Translations under genes and position numbers: made by a program | Shown here: one piece after another, positions 34,847 through 46,956 of the stretch | Numbering within the stretch: the stretch's first letter is position 1 | How the letters are laid out: every line of letters begins with the position of its first letter | The notes under the pieces: generated by a model | Told to the model about the DNA's origin: nothing | The model's input: the letters and a program-made list of their open reading frames with translations, nothing else | The model's database searches: none | Assembly: GCA_000827265.1 (NCBI GenBank) | Contig: KN834791.1 | Span: forward strand, 429,430 to 493,429 | Direction of reading: 5' to 3' | Length of the DNA: 64,000 nt | From: Collybiopsis luxurians FD-317 M1 | Taxonomy: Eukaryota > Basidiomycota > Agaricomycetes > Agaricales > Omphalotaceae

Positions 34847-35351
34847 CGTGGACTGACGAAAATATGGAACCAACGAGAGGTCGAGTTCAAAGTCGGAGTC
34901 TGGAAGAAACCAAGGGGTAGAAAGCTTGAGCAGTTGCCCCAGTTTCGTCATCGTGACCTGCAGCATCTTTTATGCTTCTCTTCTTTGCGCGGTATTCTCG
35001 GGAAAAGAGAAAGTAGAATTCAAAAATATCTTCGAAGACGGTCTATGCTAGAGGACTGTCTATATCGAGCTATTCTATGAAAGAGTTGTACGTTGAGTTC
35101 TGCACATGATGACGGTCAGCAGATGGCTTTAATCACGATGAACACAAGGAAGTGCAAAATGAAGTGTGGACCCGGGGCAGGCGGTTCTTAGATTCATGTA
35201 CCTGTCAATAATCAACACGGACCGTAGGTTTGAAATTGAAAAAGGACGGATCTGAGCTCCTGACCCGAACCGTGGTGGTGGTTGGGGACGAAGAGGCAAT
35301 TAACGTAACTAGGATATTAAGCGCCCGTAAGACGCGTTACGCGTAACGTCG
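34847..35351. other. Divergent promoter region
   Basis: This lies between GH95 (-) and the phosphotransferase-like gene (+). It holds the ATTAAGCGCCC 11-mer at 35316-35326 and a 12-bp palindrome at 35336-35347. Confidence 0.5.
35336..35347. promoter_or_regulatory. Palindrome GTTACGCGTAAC with overlapping ACGCGT boxes
   Basis: A perfect 12-bp palindrome ends four bases before the start codon at 35352. It overlaps two ACGCGT hexamers (35332-35337 and 35339-35344). ACGCGT is the MCB element of G1/S (MBF) regulation in yeasts. Cell-cycle control here is inference. Confidence 0.45.
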
Positions 35352-36459
35352 ATGACCGTCTCTCTGGAAGAAGCTCAAAAGGCTATTTCAAAGGCATTTC
35401 CTGATTATCATGTTGATGGGTTAGACGAAATTAGCAACGATTCATACAGGCTAGTGTCAATTTACCTTTTATTCGCTTGATGATACTTAATCCATCTCCA
35501 GCTACACGCCAACCCACAAAACCTATATCATCCAACTATCGTTATCCTCTCAAAGTCCTTCGACTCATACATCCTTCATTACCGTTTCAATACCACCAGA
35601 TCGATCATCTCCTTACCATCCAAACTCCCTCCAAGTCTTTCATCAGCTTATCACCCTAATTCACGACCAGACCTCCATTCCCATCCCTGAACCCATCCTC
35701 GACGTTTCACTGAATGTAATTTCTCATCCGTATCTTGTGACCCCTCCTTACCCGGTCCAATCCCAATCAATCGTACCCCTCTCCTTGGCCCGATCTCAGC
35801 ATCTTCTAACTCCTCAGCAAGAAGCTTTCGTCGACTTGTCCATCGGCCAACTTCTCGGTCAGCTTCACTCCAGAGTCCAGAATGACTGGTTTGGTCGTCC
35901 AAGCACTTCTCAGCCAGCCGATGCATCTTACAGCTGGCAGGAAACTTTCATTTCCCTTCTCGAGCCTCTACTCGAACACGCACAAGCGGCGCAGATTGAC
36001 CTCGGAGCTTCTTATCAGGATGTTCATCAGTATCTCTCTCGCGCAATCGCCTTTTTCCTTTTTGACGATGTACAAGTGCCTTCGCTCATCTGGTTCACCG
36101 GATCGGAAGATGATATTTATATTTCGCGTCCGAGTCCGAGCGATACCTCTCCAACAGTCCAAATAGCAGCGATTCTACCAACTGTTGCACATTCGCTATG
36201 GGGAGATCCTCTCCTCGAGACGTTCTTTTTACCTCCCGCACCATCTGAAGCTGTTAGAGAGGGATATTTGGGTGGGGGTGGTGAGCCTTTGCTGGTGTTT
36301 GCCAGGCAGAAGACGAAGCGGCTTTGGTACACTGTGTTTCTCGCGCTTGTGGTGCTTATAGGTAGGGGGGAAGAGATGCAGGGGGATGAAAAGAAGACAT
36401 GGGCACTGGAGGCGCTTAGACGGAGTACGGAAGCCTTGAAGGATGCGCCGTGTTACTAG
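35352..36459 (+). CDS. Aminoglycoside-phosphotransferase-like (APH) protein
   Basis: Starts MTVSLEEAQKAISKAFPDYH, followed by YRLVYTPTHKTYIIQLSLSS across a single short intron (about 35459-35504, donor GTCAAT). The rest is open: DQTSIPIPEPILDVSLNVIS, the helix SIGQLLGQLHSRVQNDWFG, SWQETFISLLEPLLEHAQ, DDIYISRPSPSDTSPTVQIA, and the C-terminal EALRRSTEALKDAPCY. The order (small N-lobe, PIPEPI hinge, GQLHSRV helix) resembles fungal APH/choline-kinase-like proteins. I cannot see the HxD catalytic loop or the DxD metal motif clearly, since the region where HGDL is expected reads WFTGSEDDIYISR. It may be a divergent or inactive member. About 355 residues. Confidence 0.55.
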
Positions 36460-36909
36460 GCAATCATGTGGCGGGAAGGATTCCAGGTCGGATTTATCGG
36501 ATATTTTTATTGTCTGTCTTTATGTCGGCGGTACTGTATCTATCGACGAATAGTTCACGTCTGCTGTAAATCCGAAGCATGTATGGAGGAGCAAGCTCCG
36601 AGTCCGATAAGCCATCACAAGCACCGCATGTGTCTCTTGGGACTCGGGTGGTCGGCCGACTGTTCCCCAAAGACGACCTGAACGACGAGGAGGTGTAGAG
36701 GTGTGCGGCAATTGAGCGGAACAACTTGCAACCAGTTAACCAGTTTTGAGACCCGCTTCCGGGTCGGGGGTGGTAAAGCATAAGCTCTGATTGGTCCTTA
36801 TAAAAAGCACGTGAATTCCAGATATAACTCAAAGGCAAATACCGGAACGTTTCTCTGACGTCTACTTCCATCTTCATCTCTTTTTTTCAACCCGTCGTCG
36901 TCAAAGACG
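36460..36909. promoter_or_regulatory. Aconitase promoter region
   Basis: It contains the 10-bp palindrome GTCGGCCGAC at 36651-36660, an inverted CCAAT box (ATTGG) at 36790-36794, TATAAAA at 36799-36805 and the E-box CACGTG at 36808-36813. Translation starts at 36910. CCAAT-binding complexes are known to control fungal iron and respiratory genes, including aconitase. Application to this gene is inference. Confidence 0.55.
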
Positions 36910-39773
36910 ATGTTCAACCTCTCTCAACGATCCGCGAATGCGGTCCGGAGGCTGGCCGCTGGCATGGCCACAGCTGCTCCCAGAATTGGTGACACCAAAG
37001 TCCCAATGTCGCTCCTCGAAAAGGGCGCGTACATCAACTACCAACGAATTGAAGACAATCTTGCTATCGTTCGCGAGAGGTATGAATATATGTTATGGTT
37101 TGGAAATTCAATTAACAAGTTCCATAGGCTTAACCGTCCTTTGTCGTTGGCCGAGAAGATTGTGTATGGACATCTTGATGACCCACATGGTCAAGACATC
37201 CAACGTGGTGTCAGCTACCTCAAGCTCAGACCCGATGTACGCGTCTTTTTCTTCTTCTGTTCTCGTCCACCAACTCATGGTCTCTGTTTATCTAGCGGGT
37301 TGCTTGCCAGGATGCTACCGCTCAGGTAAGAAGGATTCTTCTCCTCTCGTAGACTGTAGCTCACGCGATAAACAGATGGCACTCTTGCAATTCATGTCTG
37401 CCGGCATGGACACTGCGGCGGTTCCAACTACCGTCCACTGTGACCATTTGATCGAAGCTCAGGTTGGAGGTGTAAAGGATTTGGCTAGGGCTATTGATAT
37501 CAACAAGGAGGTTTACGACTTTTTGGCTACCGCTACTGCCAAGGTATACTTATTTTTCGTGATATTCTGTTATCGCCGCTCATCTTTTCCAAAAGTATGG
37601 CCTCGGCTTCTGGAAACCCGGTTCAGGAATTATCCATCAGATTATCCTCGAAAACTACGCATTCCCCGGCGGTATGATGATTGGTACCGACTCCCATACT
37701 CCCAACGCTGGAGGTCTTGGTATGGTTGCTTGCGGTGTCGGCGGTGCTGATGCCGTCGATGTTATGGCTGGTATCCCTTGGGAGCTCAAGTGCCCCAAGG
37801 TCATCGGTGTCAACTTGACTGGTAAAATTAGCGGTTGGACAACACCCAAGGGTACGGGCGTATTTTTCTCTAATTTGGCCTTATCACTCATCTTCAAATT
37901 TAGATGTCATTCTCAAGGTCGCAGGTATTCTTACGGTCAAGGGCGGAACTGGAGCCATCGTCGAGTACAAAGGACCTGGCGTGGAATCTCTATCTTGCAC
38001 CGGTATGGCTACAATTTGCAACATGGGTGCTGAAATTGGTGCTACCACGTCAATGTTCCCCTTCAACCACCGCATGACCGACTACTTGAACGCTACCAAG
38101 CGTGGTGACATTGCCAAGTATGCTCAGCAGTTCTCGCACAACTTGCAGGCAGATCAAGGTGCTGAATACGATCAACACATTGAAATCGTACGCTCAAATT
38201 TTTTCTTTTCTCTCGAAAGACTCAATTCTGTCTTAGAACCTTTCGGAACTCGAACCTCACATTAACGGTCCATTCACTCCCGACCTTGCCACCCCCCTTT
38301 CCAAGTTTGCCGAGGAAGTCAAGAAGAACAACTGGCCTGAGGAACTCAAAGTCGCTCTCATCGGATCTTGCACCAACTCTTCGTACGAGGACATGTCACG
38401 CTCTGCTTCTATTGTCAAAGAAGCCGCCGATCACGGTCTCGATGTCAAGAGCAAATTTACTATTACTCCCGGTTCCGAGCAAGTTAGGGCTACCATTGAG
38501 CGCGACGGTCAGATCGGTGCCTTTGAAAGTGTCGGTGGCCTTGTGCTTGCCAACGCTTGCGGACCTTGCATCGGTCAGTGGGACAGACAGGACGTCAAGA
38601 AGGGCGAGGCAAACTCTAGTGCGTAACTCTTCACCGCAATGCGTTTTTTTCTGACCTTTTTCAATGATAGTCATCACTTCTTACAACCGTAACTTCACCG
38701 GTCGTAATGATGCGAACCCGGCCACCCACGCTTTCGTTGCCTCCCCCGACGTCGTCACTGCTATGGCATTCGGTGGATCCCTCCTTTTCAACCCAATGAC
38801 TGACTCTCTTACCGGTTCCGATGGCAAGCCGTTCAAGTTCTCCGAGCCCAACGGTAACGAACTCCCTCCTCGCGGCTATGACCCTGGCGAAAACACCTTC
38901 CAGCCTCCTCCTGCCGACCGTGCTAGCGTTGCAGTCGCTGTTGACCCCAAGAGTGACCGACTTCAGCTCTTGAAACCTTTCGCACCTTGGGACGGAAAGA
39001 CCCCCACCGACCTTCCTATCCTCATCAAAGTTTCTGGCAAGTGCAGTAAGTTTTTGATTTCGTATCTGTTTCTTGTACAAGCCTAATCCTGTGCATAGCG
39101 ACTGACCACATCTCCGCCGGTGGCCCATGGCTCAAGTACCGCGGACATCTCGAAAACATTTCTCGTACGTGATATGGACTGTCTCTTCATCGCGTTTTCT
39201 CACTTTGACTCGCGCAGAAAACTGCTTGATTGGTGCTATCAATGCTGAGAACAACGAAGCCAACAAGGTCAAGAACCAGATCACCGGTGAATTCGGCGGC
39301 GTTCCCCAAACTGCTGCTTACTACCGCGACCATGGCATCAAGTGGGTCGTCATTGGTGACCACAACTATGGTGAAGGTTCGTCTCGTGAGCACGCTGCTC
39401 TTGAGCCCCGATTCCTCGGCGGATTGGCCATCATCGTCAGGTCATTCGCCCGTATTCACGAAACCAACCTCAAGAAGCAAGGAATGCTTGCGCTAACTTT
39501 CGCCAACCCCGAAGATTACGATAAAGTCAAGCCCACTGACAAAGTAGACATTCTCGGTCTCGACACATTTGCCCCTGGCAAGAACTTGACTCTGGCTCTG
39601 AAGCACGAAGATGGCTCCAAGGAAGAAATTCCTCTTGCCCACTCTTTCAATGAGGGTCAGATCGAGTGGTTCAAGGCTGGTTCTGCGCTCAACTTGGTAT
39701 GTATTGATGTATTTTCTGTTTGCTAGTACTTATGTAGTGCGTCTAGATGGCTGCCAAAGCAAAGGGTCAATAG
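36910..39773 (+). CDS. ACO1: Aconitate hydratase, mitochondrial
   Basis: Isomerises citrate to isocitrate in the TCA cycle using a [4Fe-4S] cluster in the mitochondrial matrix. The start at 36910 gives a targeting leader ([20 protein letters not shown]), then [60 protein letters not shown] and [20 protein letters not shown]. Cluster cysteines are seen in [13 protein letters not shown] near 38357-38395 and [12 protein letters not shown] near 38545-38580. The C-terminal swivel domain has [20 protein letters not shown] and [15 protein letters not shown]. The last small exon MAAKAKGQ ends at 39773. About nine short introns. The protein is complete, with no missing key residue. It is the last intact gene before the CpG-poor repeat block. 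Confidence 0.95.
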
Positions 39774-40480
39774 ACGATTATAGGTTGTCGCGTATGAATG
39801 AAAATAGAGGGTATGCGTATACTCGTGAGATCCCAGAGACAAGTCAGTCTTGTGCTTTGATGAGTGGATTTGACGATGTGGAGGAGTCTGCATAAACTAT
39901 GTTTTTGGAAGCTGTGGTTTTTTTTACATCTCTTTTTTTATTGTTTTCCGTCTTTATGCATAGCTCATTAACCATGTATGCTACTTTTTGGAGTGTACAT
40001 CATACATATTTTAGCGTGAAATTGAAAGATTGAAATGAAAGAGAAGAAGAGATAAGGAGAAGCTCAGAAGCCTGGTTAACAAACCATTCGGTTTTGTTTC
40101 TTCCGGGCAGACCCTGTCTGATTTTTGCTTACAAATAAGTGCGTCACGCTATTTGAATCACCTGACTTTTCATGTGGCAATGTACTCTGCCGGTAGAACT
40201 AGTCCATAACTAGTCCAGCATGCAATGTGTAGGTAAAAATGGAACAGTTGATGTCAGTTATGCATCAACATGTGTCGCTGTGGGAAAAAAAACTATAAAA
40301 GTGCGCAACAGCGCAATGGGAGGGCGCAAAGTTGCAACCGATTTAGTGCTCATCTATCATTCATTGAAACTGCCTAAATAGAAATTGCAAATGAAACAAT
40401 CACGTGATCATACACATGAGGAACTGATCAATACAAAGTGTCGACAGTTCCAATTGTCTTCTGGTATGTGTACATGTTAT
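39774..40480. other. Boundary region between gene-dense arm and repeat block
   Basis: This is the 3' flank of aconitase, then AT-rich spacer. CpG-containing sequence ends at about 40,450. It includes ATCACGTGAT at about 40400-40409 and small GCGCAA repeats at about 40300-40330. No coding content is seen. Confidence 0.5.
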
Positions 40481-43400
40481 AGATGGCATTGTAACATTAC
40501 CAAAGTGTAGCAGACAAGAATGGTTCTGTAGAGCTAAATGACACTGAAAAACAGCGAGTTTTTCAGTATATGATACAAAATCTTTCCGCACATATAAAAA
40601 ACTATCATCAATTGCATACATTTGCAGCAGATCACAGAATGCCGAGAAGTGCCGCCGTTGAGCTGCAACAGAAGCTTCATGAACACATTTGCTCCTCATC
40701 TTGCATTATGCACATGGCTGATGCAAATGTAGCACTAATGGCAATTGGTACTGCTGTTTGTCAAAGCTATAATATCAGCAATGAATCTGCAGAACATGAT
40801 AGCAGTGTGAAAAGTAAGTTACTCAAACAAATAACTGATTGACCACATAATTTAATTGTGAAAAAAAGTAAGCTATGCTCAAACAATGACTGTGTTGGAA
40901 AAAGCAACTGTATATTGTTACTTGATGTCCTCCATATTTCCAACTGCAACTGACAAGCAGAAAAATGCATTCATCCTCGAACATCAGTTTCGAGCAAATC
41001 TTTTCCAATCAGAATGCTTCCATGACATTGTTGAGCAGCATCGATGCTCTGAAGGTTGCAAAGTTTGCACAGAAGATGTCATAGCAGCTAGGGTCATACC
41101 AGTTGTTCCTTCATTTTCTAGAGTATCATGTACTTCAATGTCCATTGCTATGACTACTGTGCAGCAGCAAAAAAAGCATTGAGTGGAACAAGAACATGTT
41201 GGAGAGAAAATTGACACAGAAAATATTGGCTGGTGGGAAAAGCATTGGCCACAAGTAAATAGTGAACAAGAGTGGAAAGAGGTGCATATATTGATTTTGT
41301 TTGAGAGAAATGTTTTGATGGAACATTTACTAGATTGTTGGAGAGTGTCTGGATGACATGACCTGCTCTGCTTTGAGAAGAAATCCATGTTCTTTTTGTC
41401 TTCAAAATGAATTATCCCATCTTTTGAGAAGGAGACAAGTGAATGAACTTGACATTTCTGTCTTAGAAGAGAGTGTTGCTAAATTGTGCTAATTAAAGGA
41501 CCAACCTTTAATTGTCTCACATAAACTCTTCAATGGAGCTTACAATATATGCCATATATGCAATGAAGATGTGAAGGGAAATAGATTTGTCCATGTTCCT
41601 CTTCTTAGTTGGGCAAATGGGTGCTGGCTTGAAGATGTTTCAGGGCAATTAGCATGCTTAACTTATACAGAGGAGTTGGTGATTGCACAAGCTCATAGTA
41701 CCAAATGTTGGGGAAAACTGAAAGATGGAATGAAGAACAAATGCACAGATCAGTGGGCAGCTTCAGGAAATGTTTGTATTCATCCACATGAAATTCAAAA
41801 TATAGCACAACACTTACCTTGACTGTTTAACACTTTGCATGATGAAATTGCAGTGATATTTGTTTCAGAAGACTGGCAAGCAATAGCAGAAATTTTCAAG
41901 AGTATGCCATTCTTGGTTAGAAGGCAGAAGATACTTGATGCTCTGGTTTGGCTGCAAAAAAATAATCCATTGTATCATGATATCATTATTGATCATGCAA
42001 TCCTGGAACAATATCCTATTGATTCAAGTTCATTGGAATCATTAGTGATGTTTCCAGTCCAGATGCAGAGACCTGATGGAACTGTTCAGAGCCAGTTGGG
42101 AAGCTACTCAGGGCATGGTATAGAGAAAAATGACAAAATTTTGATGGCTGCCAATGTTGACAGTATTCCAGTTTCAACAACAGGTTCATGTTTGCTGTGA
42201 AATTTGAAAAGAAATGCCTCAGGAATTATGTAGCTATGTTTGACATGGATCAAGTTGAAGATTCTTTGAATATACAGAAGTTGAATGCCCTCTGTATGTT
42301 AAAGGAAAACAAGCTATTTCTAAAAACTTCAACTTCTGGTGAAACAATCAATGCATGAGATCATCCAGAGGTGTATGGGTTGCTCTGGCTGACACTTTTT
42401 CCTTATGGAATTGGGATGTTTGAGGATCTAATAAAGCTCACTTGTGGCTTTCAGAAAATTGAATTATACCACCATGTTTGCCATTCTTTGTGCCTGTCTG
42501 ATTGCCATTTCAAGCTCATTTTTTCTTTATATTTGTAATGCACAACATAATAATGTTGTGTCACTCTACACAAAAATTGTGAGTGGCAGTTTGTCGTGCA
42601 TGGTGGCCAACTGCAATGAGAAAGATGTGTGAGATTTCATTGCAAGCTTTGAAATCAGTCTGCCAGCAATTGTTGGAGAAAAAAGCAAAGAAGGATTATT
42701 CAACTTTCCATTCAAGACATGAAGAAGAAAAGGCAGTGATTGATTTGCTGAAATATGTCAACTATGTAGATAATCATATTGAAGGATTGACCAGAGATGT
42801 TGCCAGAATGTGAGAAGAAATAAGGGCTATCTCTTGCAGCCATGGGACTCTATCAATCTTCTTTATACTGAACCCAGTGGACAGACATAACCCAATTATA
42901 TCTTTCCTCACTGGAAAAAACATTGATATGGATGCTCTTTTCAGCAAACCTGATGCAACCTATACTCCATTTGATTGAATGTATACTTTAGCAAGTAATC
43001 CAGCTGCCGGCGTGGAGTTTTTTCACTTGGTGATTAATCAATTTGTGGGGAAATTTCTTGGAATGGAAAGGCCAAATAAGCGAGGTGTCTTTGGAAGAGT
43101 CAAATGTTTTTATGGAGTGACAGAAGCTTAAAATTGGGGTTCATTGCATCTGCACATACTGATATGGCTAGTAGGTGCTCTGTCACCAAAGGAAATCCAG
43201 GATCATTGTGCTATCAATGTTGAGTTCAAACAAAGACTGTTTGAATGGCTAGAAAGTATTTTTGTGTTTGAATTCCTAAAAGATACAGCAAGCATTGATG
43301 GGCCATATGAGTGCCAGTATAGGAACATATTGGGACAACCACTGCATTCATTGAATCCAGAATTTGACAGGATCTGGCCTTAGTATCTTAGAGAAGTATT

Positions 43401-46400
43401 GGAATGCTGTGGTCATTTACATCAGCACAGTGATACATGTTTTAAAAAACACCATGAACAAAATGGTCTTTAACTGAGAAGGAACAAGATGCACTTTGTC
43501 AATTCAACTATCCATATGCAGTCATAGAAAAAAGTTTTATTGATGAAAATGGTAAAATTCATCTTAAATGACCAAATGGCAGGATGGTTAGCTATCTGCC
43601 TGCAGTTTCTGGTTGTTTCCAGTGCAATAGTGATGGAAAATTCATTGGGTCAGGGGCAATGGGAATGGCAGTTAGCATCTACATGTCCAGTTATACAGCA
43701 AAATCTTCTCTGGACTCTGCAGTAGTGGCTAGTGCTTTAGCAGCTGCCATGATGTCACTAAAGGAATCAGGTGAATTGAATCTAGAAAGCAAGGAACAAT
43801 GTAGAAAATTGTTACTCAAGACATTGAATTAAGCAAATGCAAGGAAGGAACTATCTGGCCAGCAAGTAGCAACTTCTCTGCTTGGATATTCAAATCATAT
43901 TACAAATTGTTGCTTTGCTCAATTTTATTGGTTGAAACTGTTAACTTGGATCTCCTCTGAACTGTTTCCTGCCTTTGCACAATTGAAAAATAAACCATAC
44001 AATTCAAATACTGAACCTTTTAGGTGAGAATAGAGTTTGGCTCTGTGTGTATATCAATATAATCTGGAATTATATAGGGAAGTTAAAAATGACAATTCCA
44101 ATGATGAAATTTCACTTCCAGATATTCTCATTAATTCACTGGAAGAGCCACTTGTTGATGTTGATGATCACAATGGATCATTGGAAAATCCACATGAAGA
44201 GAGACAAACAATTCATAGCTCAGAAGACATGATTATATTAACATCAGCTGAATCTGATGAAGAGAACATACCAATGTTAGCTTCAACAATATATGACATT
44301 TTTTATTGTCCATTTGAGTGCCAGGACATTTGTATGTGGGACCTAATTGCAAAATTTGAAAAGCTGTCTTTGAAGAAGATCACCTTGCAAGAGCAAATGG
44401 AAGGTTTGTATGTTAATTTTATCCTAAAAGTGATAATGAATAGAAGTGAACAGTGTATCATTTCTGGCTTGGCCATCCTGAATGCAATACTCATGTGCTT
44501 CAGAAATGACAAAAATTGGTTATTCCAGTATTGATTGGTTATGGAATTCCTCATCGCAATGTGAAGTCTCAGATGAACAAGTATGCTACTGTGATGTTGA
44601 CTCTTTTCAAACCTTGGTTGAATGACATAAAGTTGCCATTAAAATCAGCTGCTGAATCATGGAGATTAAGTTTTGAAAAGTTCCTGCAGGTATACTCTGA
44701 AAGACATCAAAAATTATAGACCATTTTCAAGAATACTGGGAATGTCAAAAAGCTGCAGATGATTTTTTTCAGCAATGGCATTGGAAAGATGTTTCATTTA
44801 GAAAGGTTCATTTTGATGGTTGTGAAGTTGCTGAAGGTGAAGACTTACAGGATGACTTGAAGTGGCAAGAAGGGCAAGAAGATGTAGGTGGATATGTGGA
44901 AAACTGTGATAGAATAGATGAGAGTGCCAATTGCAATTTTGCTGAGGCAGTGGGATCAAAAACACAAGCAGAGGTGATGACTGCTATCATTTGGGCCTCA
45001 AAAGCTGGTCTTTACAATCTTCTTGCAAAAAGCATTGACATTTCTAGAACATCATTGGAGTTAGTTTGTGAAGTTAATGTGGTAGAAGGACAGGCACTTG
45101 CAAATGTAACAAACAAAGCAATAGCTGGTGCTTGCAGATTTGTGCAAAATTGTTGAATCTGTAAGTGCATTGAATGTAATTAAAAATGTATTTTATATGG
45201 ATTGAAATGTTATGTTTTCTGAAGAGCAAATGGAAGAAAGAGGCTTGGAAGCAGAAATGTCCTTCAACTCTCATTGGAGTCAAGCAAATTTGAATCCCAG
45301 AATGACAACACTGGAGGAGAAGAAATGTAGAGCACAAGAGTGAATGCTCAGGAAGGACAGTCAATTGACAGAGATTGCATGGAACCAGCTCACAGAGTGG
45401 CAACAAGTGGCACTAGCTGTTTGTGTAAAGTTTACACTCAATGACAGACAGCATCTTGCTTTTCTTCTGATTGCAATGCAACAAATGTGCCATTTGCATT
45501 TGGAAAATTGCAAACTGTTTTGGATGATAATTGTGGGTCCTGGTGGCACTGGAAAGTCTCATATATACGATGCACTGAGGATATTCTTTGAGCAGATGAA
45601 TCTTAGTCATGAATTAGTGTTTACTGCTCCAACTGGTGTTGCTGCAAGCAATATAGGAGCATTGATGATTGCCTCATATCTGTCATTGTATTTGCAATGG
45701 AAGAACCTCATAAAAGGTAACTCTAGTGAATTGAAAGCATTGGTTGACCAGTTGCAAGGGATAAAAATGCTGGTGATTGATAAATTTTTCTTTATGAGTT
45801 GCAATGACTTCTATCATGTGTCTCAATGATTAAATTTGGCTTTGACTTGTCAAGATGATCTGTATGGCAGACTCAATCTGATCCTTTCTGGTGACCAGTT
45901 CCAACCCAGTGTGCCAAAGGCAAAGCCCTTGTATGACCACAATATACTGGCAATTAACAGAGGCCAGTTTGAGTTGAATTCATTAAACCAAAAAATGGGT
46001 GATAATATATCTGCAATTACTCAATACCACACAATCAAAAATTGCATTGTGCTGAATGAAATTTTGTGACAAAGAAATTCCCATTTTGTTGAATTGCTTA
46101 ATTGACTTCATACTGGAACATGCACAGTGGAAGGCCCACAAAGTGATCTTATGTGGCTTCATCATTTTTGTGTCATGAAACTGCCTTCAGAATTGGAGAT
46201 TGTGAAGTGGGAAACTTGTGTTGATAATGCTGCTCCACTTATCACCTATACAAATGCTGTGCAAAATTGCCAGAATTTCAAAATGACAAAAGTATTTGTG
46301 AAGGCAACTAAATAGGAATTTCATATATATTATGCAGAGGATACAGTCAAGGGGCAAACTGGAAGGGTGCTGCTTACAGGTGAGAATGCCAAAGATGCAT

Positions 46401-46640
46401 GAAATACTGAAGTCAAATACAATGCCAATGATCTTTCTGGAAAGCTTGCTCTGACAACTGGTATGCCAGTAATTGTTGTAAATAATGTTGCTGTTAAGCT
46501 GAAGATTAGTAATGGAAGTAGAGAAACATTGGCCACCTCTAGCTGGAACCTGATGTATTCAACCTTCAATAAATGCCCTACTCAGTGATATATCAATTCC
46601 AGTACTTATCCTAGAACCAAATCAGTGGAAAAGAGCTGAA
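40481..46640 (+). pseudogene. Decayed autonomous Helitron (Rep/HUH plus PIF1-type helicase)
   Basis: Fragments in order match a fungal RepHel protein. A DUF6570-like stretch reads LSWANGCWLEDVSGQLACLT near 41605-41665, then NNPLYHDIIIDHA near 41960. The Helitron-like N domain has LFPYGIGMFEDLI near 42400 and NPVDRHNPIISFL near 42875. The HUH motif LHLHILIWLVG lies at about 43144-43175, and the tyrosine motif region YMSSYTAKSSL at about 43678-43710. A linker piece reads IPVLIGYGIPHRN near 44520. The PIF1 helicase shows Walker A GPGGTGKSHIYDAL near 45537, FTAPTGVAASNIG near 45620, LILSGDQFQ near 45885 and LALTTGMPVIVVNN near 46445. Dozens of in-frame stops (for example TGA 41820, TGA 42198, TAA about 43129) and frameshifts break it, so it cannot be active. 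I could not fix the 5' TC or 3' CTRR ends. Confidence 0.8.
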
Positions 46641-46956
46641 AGCCCTTAGAGCAAGTACCTGAAGAGAAATTGGTGAGTGATCACTCACATGATAGTCTTA
46701 CTGGCGCTGCAATGGAGCAGCAGCTTTCACCACTGGCTCTACCTTTGGTAGAGGCAAAATGTTAAGATGAGAGGTTTAAACTCTTGACCCTTCATTCAAA
46801 TTTTTTATCTCATAAAGCTGCAGTGCTTTAATCAACTGAGCCATCAAGTCTTTCCTAATGATTTAATATATTTAGTTTATATGACCTCTTTCAAGCCACA
46901 CACTGTAGAAAAAAAAATTAAATATTGCAGCTACATTTAAGCATATGCAACTGTAG
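46641..46956. other. Spacer with a tRNA-like unit
   Basis: This lies between the Helitron remains and the next decayed gene and contains the SINE-like unit at 46755-46850. Nothing else is recognised. Confidence 0.5.
46755..46850 (-). repeat. tRNA-derived SINE-like unit 1
   Basis: On the minus strand, TGGCTCAGTTGATTAAAGC (46825-46843) matches a polymerase III A box. GAGTTTAAACCTC (46771-46783) matches a B box after CpG decay. Spacing is about 55 bp, as in tRNA. It ends CTCATCTTAACATTTTG, a string shared with the unit at 52898-52980. Too degenerate to be a working tRNA. Confidence 0.5.
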
